64,000 bases of DNA, taken from NCBI RefSeq assembly GCF_010894455.1, contig NZ_JAAIXY010000032.1, positions 1-64,000 on the forward strand, in the 5' to 3' direction. Positions 51,301 to 58,019 of this stretch are shown in pieces. The notes under the pieces are model-generated. The model did not search any database. It had not been told where the DNA came from and was given only the letters and a program-made list of their open reading frames with translations. Source of the DNA: Myxococcus eversor. GTDB taxonomy: Bacteria > Myxococcota > Myxococcia > Myxococcales > Myxococcaceae. A program made the translations under genes and the position numbers. Numbering within the stretch: the stretch's first letter is position 1; each line of letters opens with the position of its first letter.

Positions 51301-52034
51301 TGGATGAGCCGGGCGTCGTCCGTCTCGGCCAGGGTGTCGAAGAACTGGCGCGCCTGGTCTCCCAGCCGCTGCATGGATGTCGCGTTGATGGCGGGGGGGA
51401 AGCTCACGACCACCGTCGCGCGGGAGTGATGGGACTTCGCGGAGGCGCGGACGTCCTCGATGGCGCGGGCGATGGCGCGAGCGCGCAGCTCCAGCTCCAC
51501 GTCGTTCGCCTGCGGACTGGCCACCGTGAGCATCAGCGTGGCGGTGTCTCCGAAGTCCTTCAGGAACTGCACGGGGCCTGCGCCCGAGGGCAGGTCTCGA
51601 ATGGTGTCGAGCCGCCCCTGGATGTCGTCGAACTCCTTGGCCCGGTCCGTCACGTCCTCCTTCAGCGTGACGTAGACGACGGACAGGCTGGTGCGACTGA
51701 TGGATTCAATCTTCTCGACGCTGGCGTTCTCGGAGATCTTCTGTTCGATGCGGCGGGTGACGAGCTGTTCGATCTTCTCCGCCTCGGCCCCGGGCCACAG
51801 GCAGGTGGCCACGGCGACACGCACGGCGATGACGGGGTCCTTCGCCTTGGGCATCTTGAAGTATCCGTAGACGCCCCACGCGAGGGTGAAGGCGAGGAAG
51901 ACCCACGCCACCTGGCGCTTCTCCGTGAAGTAGCGCGCGGTGTTGTGCTTGTGGCGCACCAGGGCTTCGTCGCGCGCCCGCTCCGCCTGCTCGGGATTCG
52001 GAGGCGGGCCGGACTCGTCAGTGGGAGCGCTCAA
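48381..52034 (-). CDS. RND efflux transporter permease
   Basis: A 1217-residue inner-membrane RND pump, longer than AcrB (1049), with about 45 extra hydrophilic residues at the N-terminus before the first span. The proton-relay pair of TM4 is present in LIIALGLLVDDPVVASDAI, and the C-terminal half has the matching GIISLMGVIVSHIIVLFDYI. Two large periplasmic loops follow TM1 and TM7. The start is TTG (52034-52032), overlapping the adaptor stop as TTGA, with GAGGTG just upstream. Substrate is unknown (drug, solvent or metal classes cannot be told apart here). Regulated with the adaptor from the TetR-type operator region. Confidence 0.92.
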   Translation of the reverse strand: MSAPTDESGPPPNPEQAERARDEALVRHKHNTARYFTEKRQVAWVFLAFTLAWGVYGYFKMPKAKDPVIAVRVAVATCLWPGAEAEKIEQLVTRRIEQKISENASVEKIESISRTSLSVVYVTLKEDVTDRAKEFDDIQGRLDTIRDLPSGAGPVQFLKDFGDTATLMLTVASPQANDVELELRARAIARAIEDVRASAKSHHSRATVVVSFPPAINATSMQRLGDQARQFFDTLAETDDARLIQSPGFIGVDMATSLDDAELLAHLRAFAQDHLSLSELHPDVWRPIVVRSPKDALARLTENAGDRYSHRQLDDFTDTLQRHLQRLPVVSKVTRTGVLPEKIYLEYSQERLASYGVNQSGLANLISARNITAPGGILEIGGKSITIDPSGELTSETQLGDILATPSGGTPVYLRDLVDVRRDYQSPPRFLNYLDARNAQGHFVRNRAITLAVNMRPGEQIDSFGKAVDAELAHVKRLLPEDLVIRRTSDQPLQVKENVDLFMSSLYEAIILVVLVALIGFWEWRTALLLALSIPITLAMTFGLMHVFGVDLQQISIASLIIALGLLVDDPVVASDAIKRSLAMGWKPRIAAWLGPTKLATAILFATLTNIAAYLPFLSLPGDTGRFIRTLPIVLTLSLVASRIVSMTFIPLLGSTILRAPEHAEVPIEQQSPRSFARRYQQVVGWAIDHRILVVGVSLVILVAGALVGTRVRSAFFPKDLSYLSYVDVWLPEDATLTATRDTAREATRILQEVAADYGEVHAKDGGRPHEILESVTEFIGGGGPRFWFSVAPELQQFNYAQLVVQVRNKEDTRLLVPRFQEALSRRIAGARIDVRELETGKPVGIPVSIRISGEDISQLRAIAERAKAIFRAVPGTARTRDDWGSDTFSVKLEVDPDRANLAGVTNLDVATSSAVAMNGMTVGQLREGIHQIDIVARLRAEERARLGDIENLYVSSRTGPQKVPLRQVSRVTYSLQTEKIRRRNQFRTITVATFPQPGVLPSEVMKEARPGLDALQKSLPIGYTLEIGGEAEEQKKSFASMVVVLGMLIVAIYVMLVIQFKNAVKPLVVFAALPFGAAAALVSLVIMGAPFSFMAFLGIISLMGVIVSHIIVLFDYIEEAHERGESLRESLLDAGVHRLRPVLVTVAATVLGLIPLALHGGPLWQPLCYAQIGGLTVATVLTLLLVPVLYTLFVRDLRWIRWDAHPQEKPPEASTR

Positions 52035-53158
52035 GGAATCACCTCGACCGCTTCGCCGTCGGACAGGAGGCTGGCTCCGGTGACGACGATGCGCTCACCG
52101 GCCTGGAGCCCCTGCTTCACGGGGATGACGTTGCCCAGGTATTCGCCGAGCGTCACCTCGCGGGCATGCACCAACGCCTTGCCGTCCTGGTCCTGGAGGA
52201 TGAACACGGCGAAGCCGTCGGGTTTGCCGGGGGCGCGGACGATGGCGGACAGGGGCACGAGCAGCTCGGGCTGGAGCCGCGCGGAGCCTCCGTCGCGCAG
52301 TGACAGCGCGGCCACCATGCCGGGCTTGAGCCGCTGGTCAGCGTTGGGGATGGAGACCTCCACGGCGAAGACGCGACTCTTCGGGTCCGCGGACGGAGCG
52401 ATGCGGGAGATGCGTCCCTCGAACTGCTGACCGGGAAAGGCCTGGGTGATGACGGCCTGAGGAGCGCCGAGTCGGACGCTGGGCAGCAGCGTGTCAGGTA
52501 CGCCGAACACCACGCGCACGCTCTGAGTCTCCGCGACGGAGAATGCGACGGTGCCGGGCGCGGCGAGGGCGCCGACCTCCACCGCGCGCTTGAGCACCAC
52601 GCCCGTCAATGGCGAGCGCAATTGCGTGTCATCGAGCGCGGTGCGGGCCTCCTCCACGCGCGCCCGGGCAACGGCGGCGGCTCCGGCGGCGCTGTCCCGC
52701 TGCGTGCGCGCGGCATCGAGCTGCGCGGGAGTCTGGACCTCGGCGGTGACGAGCTTCGTCGTGCGGTCGAAGTTGATCTGCGCCTGCTCCTCGGCGGCGC
52801 GGGCCTGGGCGAGCGCCGCGCGGGCCTCGGTGAGCTTCTGCGAGTAGTCCGTCTTGCGCAGCGCCGCCAGCTCCATGCCCTCGCGGACGTTGTCGCCCTC
52901 CTGGAGGATGCGGGGGCGGCCGTCGACATCCCGCACCTTGGCGATGGACTCCACGTAGCCGCCGACCTTGAAGGCCAGGTCAACGCGGGTCGCGGGCTGA
53001 ATCTCGGCGGAGAAGCGCGCGTCAGCGGTCGTCCCGGAGCGGCCCACGGTGGCGATGCGCACGGCGGTGGGCGGCGCGGCGGGAGGGGTACTCTGTCCGC
53101 ACGCGAGCCCGAGCAGGGCCCACCCCATGAGAGTGAAGGCCTGGAACGACGTCCTCAT
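52031..53158 (-). CDS. RND efflux periplasmic adaptor lipoprotein
   Basis: A 375-residue membrane-fusion protein that links the RND pump to an outer-membrane channel. Lipobox GLAC gives Cys20. A lipoyl half-motif (VDLAFKVGGYVESIAKVRDVDGRPRILQEGDNVREG) leads to a coiled-coil hairpin (about 108-170, EARAALAQARAAEEQAQINFDRTTKL) and the second lipoyl half (LRSPLTGVVLKRAVEVGALA). A beta-barrel and a membrane-proximal domain end the protein. The permease gene follows with a TTGA overlap. No TolC-type outer-membrane factor is encoded nearby. Confidence 0.93.
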   Translation of the reverse strand: MRTSFQAFTLMGWALLGLACGQSTPPAAPPTAVRIATVGRSGTTADARFSAEIQPATRVDLAFKVGGYVESIAKVRDVDGRPRILQEGDNVREGMELAALRKTDYSQKLTEARAALAQARAAEEQAQINFDRTTKLVTAEVQTPAQLDAARTQRDSAAGAAAVARARVEEARTALDDTQLRSPLTGVVLKRAVEVGALAAPGTVAFSVAETQSVRVVFGVPDTLLPSVRLGAPQAVITQAFPGQQFEGRISRIAPSADPKSRVFAVEVSIPNADQRLKPGMVAALSLRDGGSARLQPELLVPLSAIVRAPGKPDGFAVFILQDQDGKALVHAREVTLGEYLGNVIPVKQGLQAGERIVVTGASLLSDGEAVEVIP

Positions 53159-53324
53159 GGCGCGGGCTCCTGCGATTCGGCAAGCGTGTTGCGTGAAGGA
53201 CAGCCCCGGAGGATTGGGGCCATCCCGTGGGAGACCTCACCACGGTGAAGAGACGACTCGGGTGTGGGCACGGTGTGGCGGGCGTCGCGTGTCACGCGCT
53301 CGACAGGGAAATCGAAGGGGATGC

Positions 53325-53957
53325 TCAGAGGACGACGAGCAGTCCCAGCGAGGCCGTCGGGTAGACCTGCCGCAGCGTCAGCTCGCCTCCGGTGACGCGC
53401 AGCTCGCGGGTGTCCGTGAAGGTGAACCCCGGTCCACCGCGCGCCGTCAGTCCCAGTCGCCCGGACCCCGGCCGCCACATGACGCCCACCGCAGGCTCCA
53501 GGAACGCCGTGGTGCTGGCGCCTTGAGACGGGCCCTTGCCGGAGCGCGCGACGAACTCCTCGAAGCCCGCCGTCAGCCCGACGAAGGGCCGCAGCGTTCC
53601 ATTCGCGAGCTTCACCACCGTGTAGCGCGCGTCGGCGCCCACCGCGTAGTTGAGCTTCACCTCGCCCAGCTCCGCCCCATCGAAGCGCGTCCTCACGCCC
53701 ACGGTGTTGCCCCACTGTCCCGCGCGCGTCATCAGGCCGAAGGAGAAGGGCCCGTCGAACGACGGAGAGATATCCAGGCGGACGCCGTACATGGACGCAT
53801 CCAGCGCGGGCGGCTGAATCTCCAACAGCACCGCTCCTCGCCGCTCCCGCTCTCGCGGCGGAATCGTCTCCCCGGCGTCATCCGCCAGGGCCGGCGCCCC
53901 CAGCAATGCCACCAACGCCAGGACCACCTTCAGGGCTCCTCGTGACTGGACTCGCAT
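53325..53957 (-). CDS. Predicted small outer-membrane beta-barrel protein
   Basis: A 210-residue exported protein with signal peptide (ALKVVLALVALLGAPALADDA). Amphipathic beta-strands follow, such as SMYGVRLDISPSFDGPFSFGLMTRAG, VRTRFDGAELGEVKLNYAVGADARYTVV and GRLGLTARGGPGFTFTDTRELRV, ending QVYPTASLGLLVVL. This fits an 8-stranded barrel rather than a TolC-type channel. The start at 53957 has GGAGAG upstream. It is the first gene after the operator/promoter region and lies 166 bases ahead of the RND adaptor, so it probably belongs to the efflux operon. Confidence 0.72.
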   Translation of the reverse strand: MRVQSRGALKVVLALVALLGAPALADDAGETIPPRERERRGAVLLEIQPPALDASMYGVRLDISPSFDGPFSFGLMTRAGQWGNTVGVRTRFDGAELGEVKLNYAVGADARYTVVKLANGTLRPFVGLTAGFEEFVARSGKGPSQGASTTAFLEPAVGVMWRPGSGRLGLTARGGPGFTFTDTRELRVTGGELTLRQVYPTASLGLLVVL

Positions 53958-53969
53958 CGTGCTCTCCAT

Positions 53970-54002
53970 TTAGTCGTTCGACTAATTTAGTTACACGACT
54001 AA
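53970..54002. promoter_or_regulatory. Two tandem TetR-type operators
   Basis: Palindrome TTAGTCGTTCGACTAA (53970-53985) has 7-bp arms. A second, weaker copy TTAGTTACACGACTAA (53987-54002) follows at a 17-base step. They lie between the efflux operon and the divergent tetR gene and cover the -10 and start region of the minus-strand promoter. Confidence 0.75.
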
Positions 54003-54028
54003 CTAAGGCGGGGCCTGAGTGATGTCAA
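54000..54028 (-). promoter_or_regulatory. Sigma-70 promoter of the efflux operon
   Basis: On the minus strand TTGACA (54028-54023), a 17-base spacer and TAGTTA (54005-54000) make a near-consensus promoter. The -10 overlaps the second operator, so repressor binding would block RNA polymerase. Transcription would start near 53993 and read the beta-barrel gene, adaptor and permease. Confidence 0.7.
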
Positions 54029-54092
54029 GGCGACCGGGCAGCCGGGGTGGGGCGCGCTTGCGGGTGGGTGTCTGGCGTCCTATGGGGGACAG

Positions 54093-54827
54093 ATGGCCCG
54101 TCCACGCAGCGGCAAGACACCGTCGAGTCCTCCTCCGGAGCCGTCCGCTTCGGGCGAGCCGGATGCCCGCGAGCGCCTCATCGCCGCCAGCTCGCGCGTG
54201 CTCGCGGAGCGTGGCTACGACGCGACGACGGTGAAGGAGGTGGCGCGCGTGGCCGGGGTGAACCAGGGCCTGGTGCACTACTACTTCGGCAGCAAGGACG
54301 CGCTGCTGCTGGCCGTCACGCGCGAGCACAGTCAGCAGTACTCGGAGGAGCTGCGCCGGCTGCGCGAGGAGACGCCGCTGGAGCAACTGGCGGACACGAG
54401 CTTCGCGTGGGGCGAGCGTCACCTGCGCGCGTCACCCGAGCAGTTCCGCCTGCGCTATGAGCTGTTCGCGTTGGGGCTGCGCAATCCGGAGCTGACGTCC
54501 GCCGTCGCCGAGCTTCAGGCCCAGGGGGACCTGGAGGTGGCGCGGACGGTGGCCCGCTACCGGGGTGGAGACGCGGCGAAGCCTGAGCCCCTGGACCTGC
54601 ACTACGCGGTCATCATCAAGGCGTGCTTCGACGGGCTCGCGCTCCAGGCGATGCTGGATTCGAAGTTCGACCCATCGCCCATCTACGCGCTCTTGAAGCA
54701 CCTGGTGTTGTCGAGCGTGGAGGGGCCGGGGGGCGGAAAGCCGGCGCGCAAAAGCACCCGGACTCAGGCGCGCAGGGGCACGCCTCCCGCGCGCCGTCGT
54801 CGGGTGTCTCGTCGCACGCCTCGCTGA
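54093..54827 (+). CDS. TetR-family transcriptional regulator
   Basis: A 244-residue repressor-type regulator. The N-terminal HTH is at about residues 25-75 (RERLIAASSRVLAERGYDATTVKEVARVAGVNQGLVHYYFGSKDALL), followed by a helical ligand domain. A basic Arg/Lys/Pro tail ends the protein (PARKSTRTQARRGTPPARRRRVSRRTPR). It is divergent from the efflux operon with two palindromic operators between, so it very probably represses that pump until an inducer binds. Its 3' end overlaps the convergent MBL-fold gene by 64 bp. Confidence 0.92.
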   Translation: MARPRSGKTPSSPPPEPSASGEPDARERLIAASSRVLAERGYDATTVKEVARVAGVNQGLVHYYFGSKDALLLAVTREHSQQYSEELRRLREETPLEQLADTSFAWGERHLRASPEQFRLRYELFALGLRNPELTSAVAELQAQGDLEVARTVARYRGGDAAKPEPLDLHYAVIIKACFDGLALQAMLDSKFDPSPIYALLKHLVLSSVEGPGGGKPARKSTRTQARRGTPPARRRRVSRRTPR

Positions 54828-55687
54828 CTCGTGCTGGCTAGCGCGGTCCGCTGTCCTGGCGTGAGGAACCTCACCCGGCGGTCCCCTCGAAACGCGGCGC
54901 GCACCTGGGGCTCGGTGGAGAGGGGCTCGAAGGTGCCGTAGTGCATGGGGACGATGAGGGATGGGCGGAAGTACTTCCGGATGGCCAGCGCCGCGGTGTC
55001 GGGCCCCATCGCCCAGCGTCCACCTCCCGTGGCGAGCAGGACGATGTCCGGATGGAACAGCTCCTGGATGAGCGACGTGTCGCCGAAGAGCCAGGTGTCG
55101 CCCGTGTGGTAGAGCGAGCGTCCATCCGCGAAGGTGCGCACGTAGCCCAGCGGTCTTCCTCCCGGCTCCGTCGAGTGCATCGCGGGCACGGCATGCACCT
55201 GGACGTCGCCGAGCGTGAAGCCACCTCCCACGTTGACGCTGTGCTGCTGCGCTTCGGGAATCTTCATGGCCCGCAGGTGCTCGCCCGTGGTGACGATGAG
55301 CGCCCCCGTCACGCGGGCCAGCTCCGGGGCGTCACCCGCGTGGTCTCCATGGGCGTGCGTCACGAGGATGGCGGTGGGTTTCTCCTCGGCGAAGCGCGCG
55401 AGGGACTTCCACGCGGTGGGCGTGCTCGGGTTGTCCGTCAGCCACGGGTCGATGAGCAGGCGCGTTCCTCCAGGAGAGATGACCTCGAACGCGGCGTGAC
55501 CGAGCCACGTCACGCGCAGGCCACTGGAGGGCTCGGGCGCCGCATTCGCTCGAGCAGTGGGTGCGGCCGGCGCTGGGGTGTCCGTCGCGGCGCGTCTCGC
55601 CGTACTCGGTGAGCAGGGCCTCGAGCGTCTCCGCGACCCGCGATTCACACTCCAGGGAGTCCGGTGTCCGAAGGGCCAGCGCGTCAT
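54764..55687 (-). CDS. MBL-fold metal hydrolase (UPF0173-like), 5' end rearranged
   Basis: The metallo-beta-lactamase fold is complete from about residue 57 (LRVTWLGHAAFEVISPGGTRLLIDPWL) and keeps the metal motif THAHGDHAGD, plus YHTGDTWLFGD and PMHYGTFEPL. The about 35 N-terminal residues of the open frame are Arg-rich and belong to another frame of an AraC-type gene. A TPAPAAPTARANAAPEPSSG linker, typical after a signal peptide, follows. So the native start and export signal appear lost, and the true start (55687, GTG 55648 or GTG 55513) is unclear. The final residues overlap tetR on the opposite strand. Confidence 0.65.
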   Translation of the reverse strand: MTRWPFGHRTPWSVNRGSRRRSRPCSPSTARRAATDTPAPAAPTARANAAPEPSSGLRVTWLGHAAFEVISPGGTRLLIDPWLTDNPSTPTAWKSLARFAEEKPTAILVTHAHGDHAGDAPELARVTGALIVTTGEHLRAMKIPEAQQHSVNVGGGFTLGDVQVHAVPAMHSTEPGGRPLGYVRTFADGRSLYHTGDTWLFGDTSLIQELFHPDIVLLATGGGRWAMGPDTAALAIRKYFRPSLIVPMHYGTFEPLSTEPQVRAAFRGDRRVRFLTPGQRTALASTSQRGVRRDTRRRRAGGVPLRA

Positions 55688-56075
55688 GGAGCGCGAGGGC
55701 CGCGAGCTCCAGGCGTCCCTGTCCGTGGGACAGCGCGGTGCTCAGGTGGGGTGTCCGCGAGAGACCGAGCAGGTGTGCCGCTCGCTCGACAAGGACTGGC
55801 GAGAAGGTGACGGACTGCGCGGTGACGGGCGCGTGGATCCGCTCGTCGCGGTGCACCTCGCCCGGCTCCTTGAGTTTGATCCTCCGGCCGGGCCCATGGG
55901 TCCAGGTGCGCTTGCGGTACCAGAAGTCGAACGCGCCTCCATACGTCACGGTGAGGCCGTAGCTGGTGGAGTGGCCTGTCCACAGGCGGGTGTCATTCTC
56001 CACTCGGACCACCTGCATTTCGGGAACCGAGAGCGGGCGCCAGGCGACGATGGTGGCGGGGCGCGCGTGTGGCAT
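55590..56075 (-). pseudogene. AraC-type regulator, N-terminal remnant
   Basis: The first about 160 codons read like the sensing/dimerisation half of an AraC regulator (WTGHSTSYGLTVTYGGAFDFWYRKRTWTHGPGRRIKLKEPGEVHRDERI, then TFSPVLVERAAHLLGLSR and a helical region to ETLEALLTEYGE). The expected C-terminal pair of DNA-binding helices is absent. From about 55590 the frame turns into out-of-frame MBL-gene sequence and runs on to 55332 without meaning. A deletion joining the two genes explains this best. Confidence 0.65.
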
Positions 56076-56213
56076 GGTGTTTCGACCTTGATGCTTTCTA
56101 TCTCACGTTTAGGGTGCTTCACGAGGTAAGGGGCGTCGTGACAGTCGGGGGGGCGCGGTAAAAGCGCTGAACCGGGCCTTTTCTGGCGGCCTACCGGGCC
56201 GGAGGGATGTGAC

Positions 56214-57413
56214 ATGCCAGGAGCCACAGGCGGTCAGAGCGTGGGGGGCGCACGCATGGGGACGGATGCAGAGGGCGCGTTGCGCGCGGTGCGGTCGCTC
56301 GTGGAGCTGGACGAGACGGACGAGGCGGCACAGCTCTACGAGGAACTGGGCGCCTCGCAACGAGAGCGGCTTCGAAAGCAGGCGGCCCAAGGGCCGGTGA
56401 AGGAGCGGCGCGGACTGGTGGAGGTGCTGCGCCGCGCGCGGGATTTCCTGGGCGCCGCCCGACTGATGGATGGCAGCGGCGACGACGCGGCGGCCGCGGA
56501 CCTCTACGGCCAGAGCGGCCAGTACATGGAAGCGGCGGAGGCATGGCTGCGCGCGGGAGACTCCGAGCGCGCGGCGGCGGCCTTCGAGCGCGGCGGAGCC
56601 CTGGAGCGAGCGCTGGAGGTCTATCGCGGCCTGGGCGCGCGCGAGTCCATGGCGCAGTGCCTGGTCCGGCTCAAGCGGCTCTTCGACGCGGCGGACCTCT
56701 ACCGGGAGCTGGGCCAGCCGCACGCGGAGGTCGAGGCGCTGGGCGGAGTGACGCCCGAGGACCCTCGCTACATCGAGGCCGTGCTGCGGATGTGCCGGCT
56801 GCTGGACGTGGAGGGATTCACGCACCGGGCGCTCGCCGTGCTGGTGGACGCGCTGGCCAGCTCCGAGGTGGCTCGCGCGGAGCCCGCGATGGTGACCGAG
56901 CGCGCGCGCCTCTTGCGGCGCATGGGGATGAACGCGGAGGCGGAGGCGGTGCTCGGGCGGCGCAACGCGGCCATCGCCACGCCGGTGGCCAACGGATATC
57001 GCTTCCTCAAGGCCATCCCCATCTTCAGCGAGCTGGGCCTGGAGGACATGAAGGACCTCTACCGGCAGGCGCGGCAGGTGGTGCTCGCGCAGGGCGCCGT
57101 GGTGCTGGAGAAGGGCGAGCCCGGCGTCGGACTGCTCGTGCTCCTGGAGGGGACGGTGGACGTGTTCAGCGGGCCGGATGCGGATGCGCGCCAGCTCAAC
57201 TCGCTGGGGCCGGGCGCGTATCTGGGGGAGATCTCCCTGGTTCAGGACGGGCCGGTGTCCGCCCACGTGCGGGCCCGCACGGCCGTGCGCGCGCTGCGCA
57301 TCAGCCGTGCCGCCTTCGAGCACTACCTGGACACCCACGAGGCGGCGGCGCTGCGAATCTACCGGCTCTTCACCCAGAACCTCGCGGAGCGGGTGCGGGC
57401 CTTGAGCGCGTGA
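56214..57413 (+). CDS. Helical-repeat protein with C-terminal cyclic-nucleotide-binding domain
   Basis: A 399-residue cytosolic protein. About 250 residues are TPR-like helical repeats (AAADLYGQSGQYMEAAEAWLRAGDSERAAAAFERGGALERALEVYRGLG, AALYRELG-type units). The last about 120 residues are a cNMP-binding fold (FSELGLEDMKDLYRQARQVVLAQGAVVLEKGEPGVGLLVLLEGTVDVF, then LGPGAYLGEISLVQDGPVSAHVRA). The phosphate-binding cassette GEISLVQDGPVSAHV lacks the usual RxA arginine, having SAH instead, so nucleotide binding is doubtful. GGAGGG precedes the ATG. It ends in a shared hairpin with the next gene. Confidence 0.82.
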   Translation: MPGATGGQSVGGARMGTDAEGALRAVRSLVELDETDEAAQLYEELGASQRERLRKQAAQGPVKERRGLVEVLRRARDFLGAARLMDGSGDDAAAADLYGQSGQYMEAAEAWLRAGDSERAAAAFERGGALERALEVYRGLGARESMAQCLVRLKRLFDAADLYRELGQPHAEVEALGGVTPEDPRYIEAVLRMCRLLDVEGFTHRALAVLVDALASSEVARAEPAMVTERARLLRRMGMNAEAEAVLGRRNAAIATPVANGYRFLKAIPIFSELGLEDMKDLYRQARQVVLAQGAVVLEKGEPGVGLLVLLEGTVDVFSGPDADARQLNSLGPGAYLGEISLVQDGPVSAHVRARTAVRALRISRAAFEHYLDTHEAAALRIYRLFTQNLAERVRALSA

Positions 57414-57435
57414 CGCCGGAGTATCCCGGCGTCAC
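57410..57435. terminator. Bidirectional hairpin between convergent genes
   Basis: GTGACGCCGG (57410-57419) pairs perfectly with CCGGCGTCAC (57426-57435) around AGTATC. It spans the stop codon of the cNMP-binding gene and the end of the cysteine-rich gene on the other strand. No long T-tract is present on either side, so its strength as a terminator is uncertain. Confidence 0.5.
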
Positions 57436-57848
57436 TTCCAGGCGCAGCCCTTGATCTTCCCGCAGAAGGTCGCGTTCGTGGCCTTCTGGCAGTCCATGGC
57501 GATGCCCATGCACATCTTCGATGCATACGAGTAGGAACACCCCGGCTGGCTGTTGCAGAAGACGCTCGAGTACACACCGCAGAAGGTCGCCTTGCCGGTG
57601 CACTTGCCCGCGCCTCCGCTCGGCGCCGTGTCGTCCTCGGCCTTCGCCGCGTCGTCCTTCCCGGGCGGCTGCTTCGCCGTTCCGTCCTCCGCGTCGCTCG
57701 GTGTCGCGGCGGGTTTCGCCTGGGTTTTCTTGTTTTGTGTCTTGTCGTTGGAGGAGGGGCCCTCCGCACTGGCGGGAGGAGCACAGGCGAGCATCACCGC
57801 CGTCACCAGTCCCATGACGAGTCCCAGCCGTTGCGCGTGGCGAAGCAT
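57432..57848 (-). CDS. Secreted cysteine-rich protein with duplicated motif
   Basis: A 138-residue exported protein. The signal sequence (LGLVMGLVTAVMLACAPPASA) could be cleaved as a lipoprotein (MLAC) or after PPASA. Residues about 28-80 are a charged Lys/Asp/Pro linker. The C-terminal 57 residues hold nine cysteines in two similar units: CTGKATFCGVYSSVFCNSQPGC and CMGIAMDCQKATNATFCGKIKGCAWK. The spacing suggests a small disulfide-bonded domain made by duplication. No family was recognised. Confidence 0.72.
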   Translation of the reverse strand: MLRHAQRLGLVMGLVTAVMLACAPPASAEGPSSNDKTQNKKTQAKPAATPSDAEDGTAKQPPGKDDAAKAEDDTAPSGGAGKCTGKATFCGVYSSVFCNSQPGCSYSYASKMCMGIAMDCQKATNATFCGKIKGCAWK

Positions 57849-58019
57849 CTGCCGTCCTTTCGGCGCGGAGCGCGGTGGCCCCGCCGTGGTTTGAACAGGT
57901 CAGTGTAGAGGACTCCTTCCGGGCGTGGGGGTGGAGGCGTGCTCGGCGGCCTGCCCCACCCAAGGGGGTGGGTCCTTTTCGCGCGACTGTCATCGACGGA
58001 GGTGGCTCGCGCGGATAAC

